Source of the DNA: Hymenobacter sp. GOD-10R
GTDB taxonomy: Bacteria > Bacteroidota > Bacteroidia > Cytophagales > Hymenobacteraceae
Assembly: GCF_035609205.1 (NCBI RefSeq)
Contig: NZ_CP141184.1
Coordinates: forward strand, 1-64,000
Direction of reading: 5' to 3'
DNA length: 64,000 nt
Shown: one piece after another, positions 43,205 to 52,506 of the stretch
How the letters are laid out: each line of letters begins with the position of its first letter
How positions within the stretch are numbered: the stretch's first letter is position 1
Program-made: the position numbers and the translations under genes
Notes under the pieces: generated by a model
What the model saw: the letters and a program-made list of their open reading frames with translations, nothing else
The model's database searches: none
Told to the model about the DNA's origin: nothing

Positions 43205-44335
43205 ATGCTTAAGAAGCTAGATTTTCATCCGGGCCGAAATGGGTTTCACTTCCGTAATGATTTCACCAACCAGGTTTTGGGCGTTATCAAAACCAAGGGA
43301 TTATGCGGTGGTATGGCCTTAGCGGTGTTCAACTACGCCCGCCATCACCTGCCCATTCCTACCCACCAGGGCGGTGCTGGCTACTGGCCGGGCTACCTGG
43401 ATCAAGGCCAATTGCTTGACCAGGGTGTACCTCCAAATAACAGCCGGCTTCGGACCTATATCTTCAACCTGCAAATGTCGTCGTTTGCCAGTGCTGGCCC
43501 GTTCATCACGGCTCCCTGGATCGGCCGCCGCGATAACTACAACTGGGCCCTAAACGACGAGTTTCCCAAAATTAAGCGGGCTATTGATCAAGGTAAGTTC
43601 ATTCTGCTAGGGCTGCGCTCTGATCGGGATGGTGACCCTATCGGCCACCAGACGCTGTGCTACGGCTACGACGACAGCAATGGTCTGCATCGGTTGTTTA
43701 TCTATGACTCCAACCATCCAGATGAAGAGATACTAGTGGATATCGACACCCCTGATCATCCGCTCAAGCACTGCCATGCGGACGGAACTTCGGCGGGTGA
43801 AACGTACCGCGGCTACTTCGTGCAGCTGGAGCTCGACCCCCTGCACCCCGATGCACTAACCGAAATCACCAAGCCTAGCTACCTGGATCTGGTCTTGCAT
43901 CAAGGTATCACCCTCGCTCCGCCGACCGGCTCCGACGGTGTGCGCCGGGTAGGACAACCGCTAACGGTAGATTTTGCCGTTCGTAATGTGGGCGATTATC
44001 CGGCCCATGCGGCGCGTCTGGGGGTACGCATCACCGCACCTGATGGGCAAGTATCGGATACGTTGCTGAATTCTACCCAGCCCTTTACCGGGCTAGCCGC
44101 CGGTGCTATTCAGCCCATCCGTTGCACGGCACCGATGGTAGGGACCCAGCCGGGCATTTACAAGCTACAGCCCTTTTACGTGGTGGCCAACGCACCTTTT
44201 GTCGTTCTCTTCACCGACGCCAGGGGGATTGTGCCTGCCGCTGTCGATGTAGAATTGCGCGAACGGATAATCACGCCCGGTATACCGATCCCCAAGATTA
44301 TAGCGCCCATCTTAACCTCAATACCAAAGGGGTAA
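43205..44335 (+). CDS. papain-like/C39-like protein with C-terminal CARDB-type domain (unknown role)
   Basis: This 376-aa protein starts FHPGRNGFHFRNDF, then GLCGGMALAVFNYA with Cys34 at the start of a helix, GHQTLCYGYDD with His148 and LFIYDSN with Asp168/Asn170. Cys-His-Asp spacing and order match a papain-like fold. Residues about 210-320 form a beta-rich region with VDFAVRNVGDYPAHAARLGV, like CARDB domains. No signal peptide, no transmembrane helix and no T9SS tail are seen. TATCTTCC at 43176-43183 with TTTG at 43155 may be its promoter. Protease, transglutaminase-like or inactive binding roles are all possible. Confidence 0.7.
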   Translation: MLKKLDFHPGRNGFHFRNDFTNQVLGVIKTKGLCGGMALAVFNYARHHLPIPTHQGGAGYWPGYLDQGQLLDQGVPPNNSRLRTYIFNLQMSSFASAGPFITAPWIGRRDNYNWALNDEFPKIKRAIDQGKFILLGLRSDRDGDPIGHQTLCYGYDDSNGLHRLFIYDSNHPDEEILVDIDTPDHPLKHCHADGTSAGETYRGYFVQLELDPLHPDALTEITKPSYLDLVLHQGITLAPPTGSDGVRRVGQPLTVDFAVRNVGDYPAHAARLGVRITAPDGQVSDTLLNSTQPFTGLAAGAIQPIRCTAPMVGTQPGIYKLQPFYVVANAPFVVLFTDARGIVPAAVDVELRERIITPGIPIPKIIAPILTSIPKG

Positions 44336-44356
44336 CCTAGGATACTTCGTAAAACT

Positions 44357-44401
44357 AAAGCGCCGGCCCCAACCACTATTTGTAGTTGCGGCCGGCGCTT
44401 T
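44357..44401. terminator. convergent terminator hairpin
   Basis: A perfect 12-bp stem (44357-44368 with 44390-44401) is GC-rich, flanked by AAA/TTT, and sits between the papain-like gene and the convergent tamL. Confidence 0.85.
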
Positions 44402-44423
44402 GGGTATTTACTTAGCTAGGCTT

Positions 44424-46829
44424 CTAGAAAGGATAGCCGATGGCGACGTTCAGTTTAACCGCCTTAAAGCCGGTATTTCCTTCGGAATAAGTGTCATTGC
44501 CAACAGTATAGGTAGCGGTATTATCGTAAGGATATACGAGCGGATAAGCAGCATCGAGACGAATCACGAAGAACTGCACGTCGATGCGGATACCGGCGCC
44601 GGCGCCTACGGCTAGCTCTTTCATGAAGCTGTTAAGCTGGAATTGACCGTTCTTGCCGTCGGGAACAGCTTGGCCACCTTCACCTACGGTGTACGTCACG
44701 CGGCTAGGATCCTTGTTCATCAGCCACACGTTGCCGGCATCCACGAACAGGGCACCTTTCACATAGGGAAACAAATCTTGACGGTATTCTACATTGGCTT
44801 CCAGGCGAATATCACCCACCTGGTCGTAGTAGCTGTTGTTGCTTTTGCGGTCAGCATCCGTTGAGCGGTAAGTGCCAGGGCCAATGCCGCGCGCATTGAA
44901 GGCGCGCACACTGTTGGGGCCGCCAATGCCGTACTGCCGCAGGTAAGGCATCACATTGGAGTTCAGGTAAGGTAAGCCAGCGCCGATGAGCAAGCGCGTG
45001 GCAATCTTATTGCCGCTAGATGCATTAGCCGAAGTGCGGTAGTAGTTTCGGAACTCCAGGTCAATTTTCGAATACTGTGAGTATTGCTGGCCAAACAAAG
45101 CGAAAGCACTACGACCGTCGGCAGTTGCTTCCTTGGTAGCACCCCCTATGTTTTGCAGCAAATAAGCCAAGTTACCCGACACTTCTAGGCCGCCGCTAAA
45201 GTAGATCTGATTACGTTGCTGCTCCAGTACCTGCTGGTTGTAGGTATAACGATAGCTGCTTCCCAGGATGAACTGCTGACGAAAGCTATTCTCAAGGAAA
45301 GGCCGTTCCGCCAAAATTCTGTCGAACCGAGGCTCCGTAGACAGGCGAGCATACTGTAAATCAATGGGTTGAAATTGCTGCTCGTTCGTAAGCTTGGTTT
45401 TCCAGCTGTAGCCATAGCCTAGGTTGTACACGGTTTGCTGGAAGAAATCGGTGCGCAACACGTATTTAAAGCCGGCATTGAAAAACGTGCGCGGCTGAAA
45501 GTCGGAGTTGACGAGGCGTATGTCGAAAGGCGGCGTGATGAGACGCGGCACCAGCAGCTGCCCGTCGATGCCGTACTGCGTAGATGTAACGCCCGATAAG
45601 GCGCCACGACCTGTCTCCAGCGAAGCGTTGGCGTTGATAAGTAACTGCTCGGCACCGCGCAGAGCCGAGCGGTTGCGGTACTGCAACACAAAGCTAGGTC
45701 CGGCGAAGATGCTCGACGTGTTCATCTGGAGCTCCGCCCGTAGTGACTTCTTCGGCACCTGGGTCATGCGCACGAAAGCGTTCAGACGTCCGTAGCCCGC
45801 CGAATCAGCGGCACCGCGAGCGGGCCGGTAGCGCACATCCACGAACTTGAAGGTGCCTAGGCTCATCAAACGGCTGAGCGTCTGGTCGGAGCGGCGGCGG
45901 CGGTAAAGGCTATCGGGGTAGAGGAAGACGGTGTTGATAATAGCTTTGGCCTTAAACACCGACTCGTCGGGAAAATAGCGGTAGCCCCGGTATAGGATCG
46001 GCTGGCGGCCCCTAGAAGCAGTATCCGCCAGCGAGTAGTCGGTATTGAGCGTTACCCGGTTCAGGATATAAGGCTTGGTGGCCTGGGCGGGCGTGTTGTC
46101 CTTGATCTTCAGGTACACGTTCGCCTGGTTGTCCAGGGTGCTATCCACCTGAAACAGGATCATGTCGGGCGAGAAGTAATAGTAGCCCTGATTTTTCAGG
46201 ACCCCATCGATGCGTACCCGTTCATTGACGAACGTTTGCAGCGTATATGGGTCCCCAACTTTCAGCAACGAGCCCGTTTCGGTGCCTTTGATGGCGCGGT
46301 TAACGAGCGAAGTAGGCTCTGGAAAGTGAATCTCCTTGATAACGTACGGCTTATTGATGGTGGCCGTGTAGTCGACTGAGGCCGTCTTGTCCTTCACCTG
46401 CACCTTACTGCTGACGGTCGGGTGGAAGTAGCCGTTGTTGTTCAGGCGGTTCACCATCAAGCCTTTCACGTTGTTCGTGTCGACTTTGCTCAGCAGCACG
46501 GGTTCCTCGCCGTACTTGTTGGCAAGCCAGTGACCTAGGCCCTTGGTTTTGCCCACGCCCATGTGCCAGAAGTAGAGCTTCGGCCGCATACCTAGGAGCG
46601 AGCTGTTGGGCTTGGGCGCAATAACCGCTTCGAGCGTGGTGGTCAGATCCGACTCATTCTTGATCGGGAATTGCGACTTGACCTTGACGGTGCTGCCCGT
46701 GTAAAGCTTGGCGTCGTCGGGGATGAACTTGGTGCCGCTGCAGCCCGCCAAGACCAAGCTAGCTAGCCCTAAGCCTAGCCACTGCTTACCCGAACGCTTA
46801 GAGGTAGTATGGTTCTTTGTATTGAGCAT
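44424..46829 (-). CDS. tamL: translocation and assembly module lipoprotein TamL (Omp85 family)
   Basis: This 801-aa outer-membrane protein has a lipoprotein signal (GLASLVLAGC, Cys30). POTRA-like repeats lie in the first half (VKGLMVNRLNNNGYFHP, VNERVRIDGVLKNQGYYYF). A C-terminal Omp85 barrel holds GGPNSVRAFNARGIGPG, DQVGDIRLEANVEYRQ, VKGALFVDAGNVW and a final Phe (GYPF). In Bacteroidota TamL replaces TamA as the partner of TamB for envelope lipid or protein traffic. ATG 46829 fits the lipoprotein signal better than ATG 46922. tamB lies just upstream on the same strand. Confidence 0.93.
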   Translation of the reverse strand: MLNTKNHTTSKRSGKQWLGLGLASLVLAGCSGTKFIPDDAKLYTGSTVKVKSQFPIKNESDLTTTLEAVIAPKPNSSLLGMRPKLYFWHMGVGKTKGLGHWLANKYGEEPVLLSKVDTNNVKGLMVNRLNNNGYFHPTVSSKVQVKDKTASVDYTATINKPYVIKEIHFPEPTSLVNRAIKGTETGSLLKVGDPYTLQTFVNERVRIDGVLKNQGYYYFSPDMILFQVDSTLDNQANVYLKIKDNTPAQATKPYILNRVTLNTDYSLADTASRGRQPILYRGYRYFPDESVFKAKAIINTVFLYPDSLYRRRRSDQTLSRLMSLGTFKFVDVRYRPARGAADSAGYGRLNAFVRMTQVPKKSLRAELQMNTSSIFAGPSFVLQYRNRSALRGAEQLLINANASLETGRGALSGVTSTQYGIDGQLLVPRLITPPFDIRLVNSDFQPRTFFNAGFKYVLRTDFFQQTVYNLGYGYSWKTKLTNEQQFQPIDLQYARLSTEPRFDRILAERPFLENSFRQQFILGSSYRYTYNQQVLEQQRNQIYFSGGLEVSGNLAYLLQNIGGATKEATADGRSAFALFGQQYSQYSKIDLEFRNYYRTSANASSGNKIATRLLIGAGLPYLNSNVMPYLRQYGIGGPNSVRAFNARGIGPGTYRSTDADRKSNNSYYDQVGDIRLEANVEYRQDLFPYVKGALFVDAGNVWLMNKDPSRVTYTVGEGGQAVPDGKNGQFQLNSFMKELAVGAGAGIRIDVQFFVIRLDAAYPLVYPYDNTATYTVGNDTYSEGNTGFKAVKLNVAIGYPF

Positions 46830-46949
46830 CAAATGATTGCACGCCCATTGCGAACTGGTTCCGAGGAAAAAGCGCAGGTGTTGAATGGGCCGCATAGGGG
46901 AGTCCGGTTTACTATCACTCATGTATGATCATTTGCAAATAAGCGCCAA

Positions 46950-46979
46950 GCGGGGCCGCAACGAAGAATGCGGCCCCGC
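46950..46979 (-). terminator. GC-rich hairpin between tamB and tamL
   Basis: A perfect 11-bp GC stem (46950-46960 with 46969-46979) has an 8-nt loop but no T tract on the - strand. It may attenuate rather than stop transcription into tamL. Confidence 0.55.
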
Positions 46980-46992
46980 CTAGGTGGTACCT

Positions 46993-49900
46993 CTACCGAC
47001 CCGCGCCGGTCGTCTGCGATACGGTGCGCGTCCGGGTCGAGTCGCGGCGTGGGTCATTGGCGACCGTTTTGGCCGAGTCCTGTGCCGCCTTTTTCTCTTG
47101 TTTTTCTTGTTGGCGACCTTGCTTGCGTTCTTCCTTCAGGTTCTTATCAACGCCCTTGAACAAGTCAGCTAGGTTCTGGTAGTCACGCTGGAAAATCAGC
47201 GAGGCGCCGTTGCGTACATATTGCCCGTCGATGTCGCCATACGCGTTGTTGCGGTAAGCCCGCAGACGTAGGCGGCCGTTGGCCAGAATGTCGTATTCCA
47301 CGCTCACGTCGCCCGCAAAGCTGCTTACGCTCTGTTGACCGTTGGAGGCTTGGTTGCCGCCGGCCAAGGGCACGTCGGTGCCGAGGCGGACGGTCACGCG
47401 GTCATTGAACAGCTGCCGGCGCACGGCCACGTTCAAGTCGGTGCGGGTTTTCTCAGCTCCCGAGGAGAAGTCGGCCTGCGAGTTCACCCCTAGCTCTACC
47501 CCTAGGTTGGAGAGGTAGCTGCCGGTCAGGTTGTTGAGCTGCTGCGTGAGCACCTGACTGGCGCTGCCACGAAGCTGCTCATTCACAAGGCTACCACTGC
47601 TCGATTGGAAAGGATTTTCAGCCAGGAAGCGGTTCAGCACCAGTAGCGAGAATACCTGCTTGTTCAAGGCATCGGCCTGGCTAGGTTCGCGTAGCTGGGC
47701 TAGGCGGGCTTCGATTTGGTCGCGGGCGGTAGCGACGCGGGTATCCTCTGGCAGCTTGATATCGAAGCTGATGAGCGGCTTGAGCAAATCGCCATCCACG
47801 TTCAGGAATACCCGGAAAGGAACTGCGTTGCGCAGTGTCGGGTCGGAGTTGGTAGCGCCTTGGCCGGCCAAGAGCTCGGCGGGCGCCGCCTTCACGTTGT
47901 AAATAGCCGATACATCAACCAAGGCATTGTAAGGGTCGCCACTCCAGGTAAGAGAGCTGCCTTTAGCAATGTCGAAATCACGCTCCGTTAGGTTGTAGAG
48001 CGACATGTGGTAGCGGCCTCTGTCCACTTCCAAGCGGCCACTGAGCGTGATGCTGCCGGCTTGGTCGATGCTGGTGCTCAGCGTACCATTAGCGCGTACC
48101 TGCAAGTTGTCGCCAGAAATAGGGTCAACGAGAATCGTGAAGGGCGTGGCGTCGGTGACGGTAATGGTAGCCGATACGTTGTAGCCACTAGCTGTTTGGG
48201 CTGAATTTATCTTCGCTTGGCGCTGAAGCATGGTATCAATCGGCGCGCTTAAGTCCACAAACTCCACAATCCCGTCGCTCTCCACTTTACCCGCTTCGTC
48301 GTTGGGCACCACCACCGTAAGGTTCGAAGGCTCTACGATGGTAGCCGTAGTGCGTATCACCGGCAAGTTGATGGTACCCGAGATGCGCGTATCCGAGTCG
48401 ACTACAAGCTTGCCGTAGTAAAGCTCATTTTCACGGGCCGAGCTTTGCACAGCAATAAAGTCTTTCGTGACGGCCCGCAACTGCAAGCGGTAGGTGTTGA
48501 TGTCGGTGTAATTATTCGTGAGAATGTAGCCATCTACCACCGCCTTGTTGCGCAGCGAGTCCAGAATGGTGAAACTGTTGAAAGCGATGCCCCGGTCATC
48601 CAGCACAAGGCTTTCGTTGGGCAGGGTGAAGGGCGAGCCAAGCTGGGTGAGTGTGAAGCCGGCGTCGTTGGTGTTCACCGTACCCCGAATTTGGGGCGCG
48701 CTTACGGTACCCGTCACGGCTAGGTCGCCGCTGAGGTAGCCACTCATTTCCTGCAACTGCCCTGCCGAGAACGGCTCGATGATGTCGATGTTGAACCGAG
48801 CCATGTTCACAGCCATATCGAGGGCGCCATTAGCTAAGTAGGAGCCGGTCACGCGCACGTCGCTGTTGCCGGGGCCGCCCGTCAGGCGGGCATCCACTAG
48901 GTAACGGTCGGCGCTCGGGTTAGTGGCTTTCAGCGTCAGGTCGCCGATGGCCGTTTTGTTGTAAGCAAAGCTGTTCAGAGCTACGTCGGCGGTGAAGGCC
49001 ATGCGGGGCTGCCCAATTGCTCGTACCACGGCTTGCCCGTTCAGAGTGCCGTTGTAAAGTGAGTCGGGTTGACCTGCGGCCTTGGCAAGCGTATTTAGGT
49101 CGAGGTTACCGAGCCTAGCTTGCAGCGGATACTCCGCGCCGGCCAAGGTTTGCAACTCAATGAACTGGTTGCCCTGGCTTAAGCGAACATTGTCAGCCCG
49201 AATAGCACCGCTCGATAAAGTATAAGCTATTTGGTTATCAGGGCCAACCGTCCAGCGCTGGTTGCTGAGCACCAATTTGGGGTCGAAGCTGAAGGCGTAC
49301 GTATTAGCGTTGTTTAGCACCTGCAAGATGCCGGCTACATCAAGCATAGTTGTGCTGTCGCCTTCCGCAATGCGCAGGTGCGTGCCCACTTTGTTATCGG
49401 CGATGCTGCCAGTGAGGGTAGGATTGGGCAAGCGCAAGCTCGTGTCTTGCGAGGCCTGCCGCAGCCGCAACGAGTAGTCCAGCTTCTCCGCATCCGACGA
49501 TACGTTGAGGCGCAGCGAATCGAGCCGGTAGCCCGTGTACACGATAACCGGAATGCGTGATTTTACCGTCAGGTTAGCGGCGCGGCTGTCGAAGCTACCC
49601 GTCAGGTCGAAGGGCGAAATTTGCTTGAGCCCTGGTACGAGCCTTCTTACAAATTGCGAGTCGAGCAAGGCGACACTAAAGTCGAAGTTGCGTGCAGGAC
49701 CACCCGGCCGATAGCGTACGCCGGGCAGGTCGAAGTAACGGTCGATGTGCTCTTGGAGTACCGTGGCTACGTCGCCAAGAGCAGTGTTGCCAGCTAGGTT
49801 TGCCTTGAATACGTTGGAGTCAAAAACCAATTCTGTGCGGCCGGGCTTCTGCACCAAGCTGCCGTTCAGAGTTTCTAGGGCAATAGGCTGGTTGTCGCGC

Positions 49901-52146
49901 ACAATCACCACGTTGCGCCCGCTGAAGGTGCCGTTAATGGAGTTGGCATCGGCGCCGCTGAGGTCAGCTGTGAGCTCACCCTGCACGCGCAAGTCGCCGC
50001 CCGTGTAGAAACCTAGCTTCGTGAGGTTCGCGCCTTTCAGGTTCACGTTGAACGCATACGAAGGCACATTGGCGTTGCGCAGGTTCACGGTTCCGTTCAG
50101 GTTGAATGCTAGGTTCGGGTCACGTTGGCTCTTGGCATCTATCACGTAGCGGTTGCGGTCGATGTTCACCGTCGCTGCAATGCCGCGGTACGTGTAGTTC
50201 TGGTAACGTGCGCTTTGCACCGTGGCTACTAGTTTGCCCTGCATCGTGGCCGGGTCGAGGCCACGACCGTTGAAGGTGCCGCTGGTCGTTACTTTGCCAA
50301 TGGTAGGGTCCCGCAGCACTTTGCCCACGTCGAATCCTTGCACGTTGAAACGCGCGGCAATTGGCTCTCGTCCTTGCGGGCCTGAGCCCATGTTTACCAC
50401 GGCTGTTGCGTTACCATAGGCTGTATTGACCTTCAAGTCGGTATCGAACACCAGCGCTGTTGGGCGCCCTTTGAAAGTGCCCGAAGCCGCAATGCGTGGT
50501 GGCAGCGAATAGCCCGCTGGGATGGTGCCTTTGGGAACGAGGCTGCGAATGTCGGCGTCGGAGGTGGTAAACTGCCGGATGCTAATGTTGGTGTATAAGC
50601 GCCGGTCCGTTTCGGGCAATCCCTGGATGCGGCCACTAGCTTTGAGCGTGGTATTACGGAAGCCTACAAAGTCTAAGTTCTTGATCTGAAGGTCGCCCAC
50701 GCGCCCGCTCACCAAGCCGCTGAGCAGCACCGATTGGTTGGGGCCCGTAGTGAATGGCGGCGTGCTAGCTAGGTCAGGAGCTAGGTACAGAATGTCGCGG
50801 AAGCCGAGGCGCGTTTCGCGGAAGTCACCTTCTAGGCCTAGATTCGGAATGTCATCAGCAATGCCGCTCAGTGACTTGTAGCGCATGGCCAAGGTGCGGC
50901 GGATGCGTGTATGGGGCGTGATGAGGTCGAGGTTATCAAGGCGAGTTTCGACGGAGTCGAACACCACATCGGCCTCAGTATGTTCAATTTGGAAGCCACT
51001 CTGCTCCTTACCGGCTAGCTCGTTAATGCGGCCCGTGGTGCGGTTCTCCGAGTAAAATAGGTTGTCGGTAGCCAGTTTAAGATCCGTGAACTTCAAGTGG
51101 TTGTAGTCCATGGCGGGCACGCGGGTGCGCTGCTTGGGCTCGTCGAAGTTGTCGAAGGCCACAGCTAGGTTGCTCACGTCCGATTTCTTCAGCGTCACTA
51201 CCCAATTGGCCTCCTGGCCCGTAGCGGTTTCCACCGATTCGTTCAGGTCGCGCACCGCTTCGGCGGGGTTTACTAAGCGCTTCTCGGTGGGTACGTTCTC
51301 GTTTTGAGCGTAAGCAAAGCTGCTGTTGCGCAACGTGAGCGTGTTCAGGTCAACGCGCGAGTTGATGAGGTCGATGTTATTAGCCGTAATCTCTGCTGCT
51401 CCAATCCGGGTATCAATGTACTGCGCCGATGGGCTATTACGGTAGGTCAAGCTCACCGTATCGAGGTTAGCTTTTTTCAGACCTAGGGTCAGGGTAAGAG
51501 GCTCACTGGCAGCCGTATCCGGCGGGGCGGTTTTGCTCTGGGTGATGTTGATGCCCGTACGGCTGAGCTTCGCTTCATCGATCTTATAAATAGACTTATC
51601 GACATCCACTTCGTCCATCGCCACGGCCAATTCGCCTACGCGGCCCCGTACGTTCATCCCTTCCACCTGATCATCGTAGGTCAGGTAGATGTTGGTCAGG
51701 CGGGCATCGCCAATGTTGTATTTAAAGCCACTACTAGTCGTGTCGGCTGGTGTCGTAGTCGTGGTATCGCCGGTGGCAAAGGCCGCCACGATGAAGTCGT
51801 AGTTGGAAACACTATCGGGCTCGGTGCGCTTGATGTGCACGGTGCCATCATTGAGCTCCACTGAGCTCACATTAATCTGTGACTTCGTCAGAGCCCACAG
51901 GTCGATATCAACGCCTAGGTGCCCAACCGACAGCAAGGTATCCTTCTGCTGGTCTTCCAGATAAACGTTGTCGAGCGAAATAGCATGGCGGAAGTCTGTA
52001 CGGAATTTACCGATGCGGACCTCTGTGCCGAGCTTCTTGTGGAGGTAGCTCTCGGCTTGCCGGGCCGCAAAATCTTGGGTAGCCGGAAACTGCAATGCTA
52101 CCACTACTATGACGACAAGTAGCAGCACGAAGGCGAGCAGCCCCAA
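46993..52146 (-). CDS. tamB: translocation and assembly module protein TamB
   Basis: This is a protein of about 1717 aa with an N-terminal membrane anchor (LAFVLLLVVIVVVALQF). A very long beta-rich, AsmA/TamB-type repetitive region follows (e.g. LGTEVRIGKF near the N-terminus). The C-terminal DUF490 domain carries LSTSIDQAGSITLSGRLEVDRGRYHM and ENPFQSSSGSLVNEQLRG. TamB bridges the periplasm as a hydrophobic groove for lipids or barrel proteins and pairs with tamL downstream. The start is unclear: the open frame continues upstream to 52194 and includes ARRG before the anchor, but only TTG 52146 or a rare ATT at 52191 can start it. A Lys/Gln-rich tail ends the protein. Confidence 0.93.
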   Translation of the reverse strand: MGLLAFVLLLVVIVVVALQFPATQDFAARQAESYLHKKLGTEVRIGKFRTDFRHAISLDNVYLEDQQKDTLLSVGHLGVDIDLWALTKSQINVSSVELNDGTVHIKRTEPDSVSNYDFIVAAFATGDTTTTTPADTTSSGFKYNIGDARLTNIYLTYDDQVEGMNVRGRVGELAVAMDEVDVDKSIYKIDEAKLSRTGINITQSKTAPPDTAASEPLTLTLGLKKANLDTVSLTYRNSPSAQYIDTRIGAAEITANNIDLINSRVDLNTLTLRNSSFAYAQNENVPTEKRLVNPAEAVRDLNESVETATGQEANWVVTLKKSDVSNLAVAFDNFDEPKQRTRVPAMDYNHLKFTDLKLATDNLFYSENRTTGRINELAGKEQSGFQIEHTEADVVFDSVETRLDNLDLITPHTRIRRTLAMRYKSLSGIADDIPNLGLEGDFRETRLGFRDILYLAPDLASTPPFTTGPNQSVLLSGLVSGRVGDLQIKNLDFVGFRNTTLKASGRIQGLPETDRRLYTNISIRQFTTSDADIRSLVPKGTIPAGYSLPPRIAASGTFKGRPTALVFDTDLKVNTAYGNATAVVNMGSGPQGREPIAARFNVQGFDVGKVLRDPTIGKVTTSGTFNGRGLDPATMQGKLVATVQSARYQNYTYRGIAATVNIDRNRYVIDAKSQRDPNLAFNLNGTVNLRNANVPSYAFNVNLKGANLTKLGFYTGGDLRVQGELTADLSGADANSINGTFSGRNVVIVRDNQPIALETLNGSLVQKPGRTELVFDSNVFKANLAGNTALGDVATVLQEHIDRYFDLPGVRYRPGGPARNFDFSVALLDSQFVRRLVPGLKQISPFDLTGSFDSRAANLTVKSRIPVIVYTGYRLDSLRLNVSSDAEKLDYSLRLRQASQDTSLRLPNPTLTGSIADNKVGTHLRIAEGDSTTMLDVAGILQVLNNANTYAFSFDPKLVLSNQRWTVGPDNQIAYTLSSGAIRADNVRLSQGNQFIELQTLAGAEYPLQARLGNLDLNTLAKAAGQPDSLYNGTLNGQAVVRAIGQPRMAFTADVALNSFAYNKTAIGDLTLKATNPSADRYLVDARLTGGPGNSDVRVTGSYLANGALDMAVNMARFNIDIIEPFSAGQLQEMSGYLSGDLAVTGTVSAPQIRGTVNTNDAGFTLTQLGSPFTLPNESLVLDDRGIAFNSFTILDSLRNKAVVDGYILTNNYTDINTYRLQLRAVTKDFIAVQSSARENELYYGKLVVDSDTRISGTINLPVIRTTATIVEPSNLTVVVPNDEAGKVESDGIVEFVDLSAPIDTMLQRQAKINSAQTASGYNVSATITVTDATPFTILVDPISGDNLQVRANGTLSTSIDQAGSITLSGRLEVDRGRYHMSLYNLTERDFDIAKGSSLTWSGDPYNALVDVSAIYNVKAAPAELLAGQGATNSDPTLRNAVPFRVFLNVDGDLLKPLISFDIKLPEDTRVATARDQIEARLAQLREPSQADALNKQVFSLLVLNRFLAENPFQSSSGSLVNEQLRGSASQVLTQQLNNLTGSYLSNLGVELGVNSQADFSSGAEKTRTDLNVAVRRQLFNDRVTVRLGTDVPLAGGNQASNGQQSVSSFAGDVSVEYDILANGRLRLRAYRNNAYGDIDGQYVRNGASLIFQRDYQNLADLFKGVDKNLKEERKQGRQQEKQEKKAAQDSAKTVANDPRRDSTRTRTVSQTTGAGR

Positions 52147-52194
52147 TACAATGTAGAGGCCGCGACGGGCGTAAGTGGATGCAGTACTAATGGC

Positions 52195-52506
52195 TCAGAT
52201 GGGCTAGGGTTCAGCATGAGCCAACGAAAAATAGCCCGTATAAGTTATGGTTCTGCTGTAGTTCCTTTTCCCTCAATCGTTTGCAACTGCTCATTTGCTG
52301 AACTAGGCGTCTATTTATTAGTGACTGGTTGCATTATTTTTCCCACAGACTAGTGTTTGGGAGGAGTTATTCGACTAAAGAAGTAGAGAACAAACCGCTT
52401 GTCCGGCTACCAACGTAAGCGCCCGAAGGCCGTTATAGCGCCAAGCATTGCTCTTCACCCCCTTGAACTCTGCTAACTTGTCGTCCCACTCCGTTTTATC
52501 TTGCGC
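52195..52506. promoter_or_regulatory. divergent intergenic region tamB / malQ
   Basis: About 310 bp lie without a recognisable gene between the 5' end of the tamB frame and malQ. It should hold both promoters. TAACTTGT near 52472-52479 is a weak match to the -7 element for malQ. I see no hairpin, operator or RNA gene. Confidence 0.5.

Noticed and set aside
46968..47172. Small + strand frames at the 3' end of tamB
   Set aside because: They are antisense to the tamB tail, and their composition follows from the Lys/Gln/Arg-rich tamB codons.
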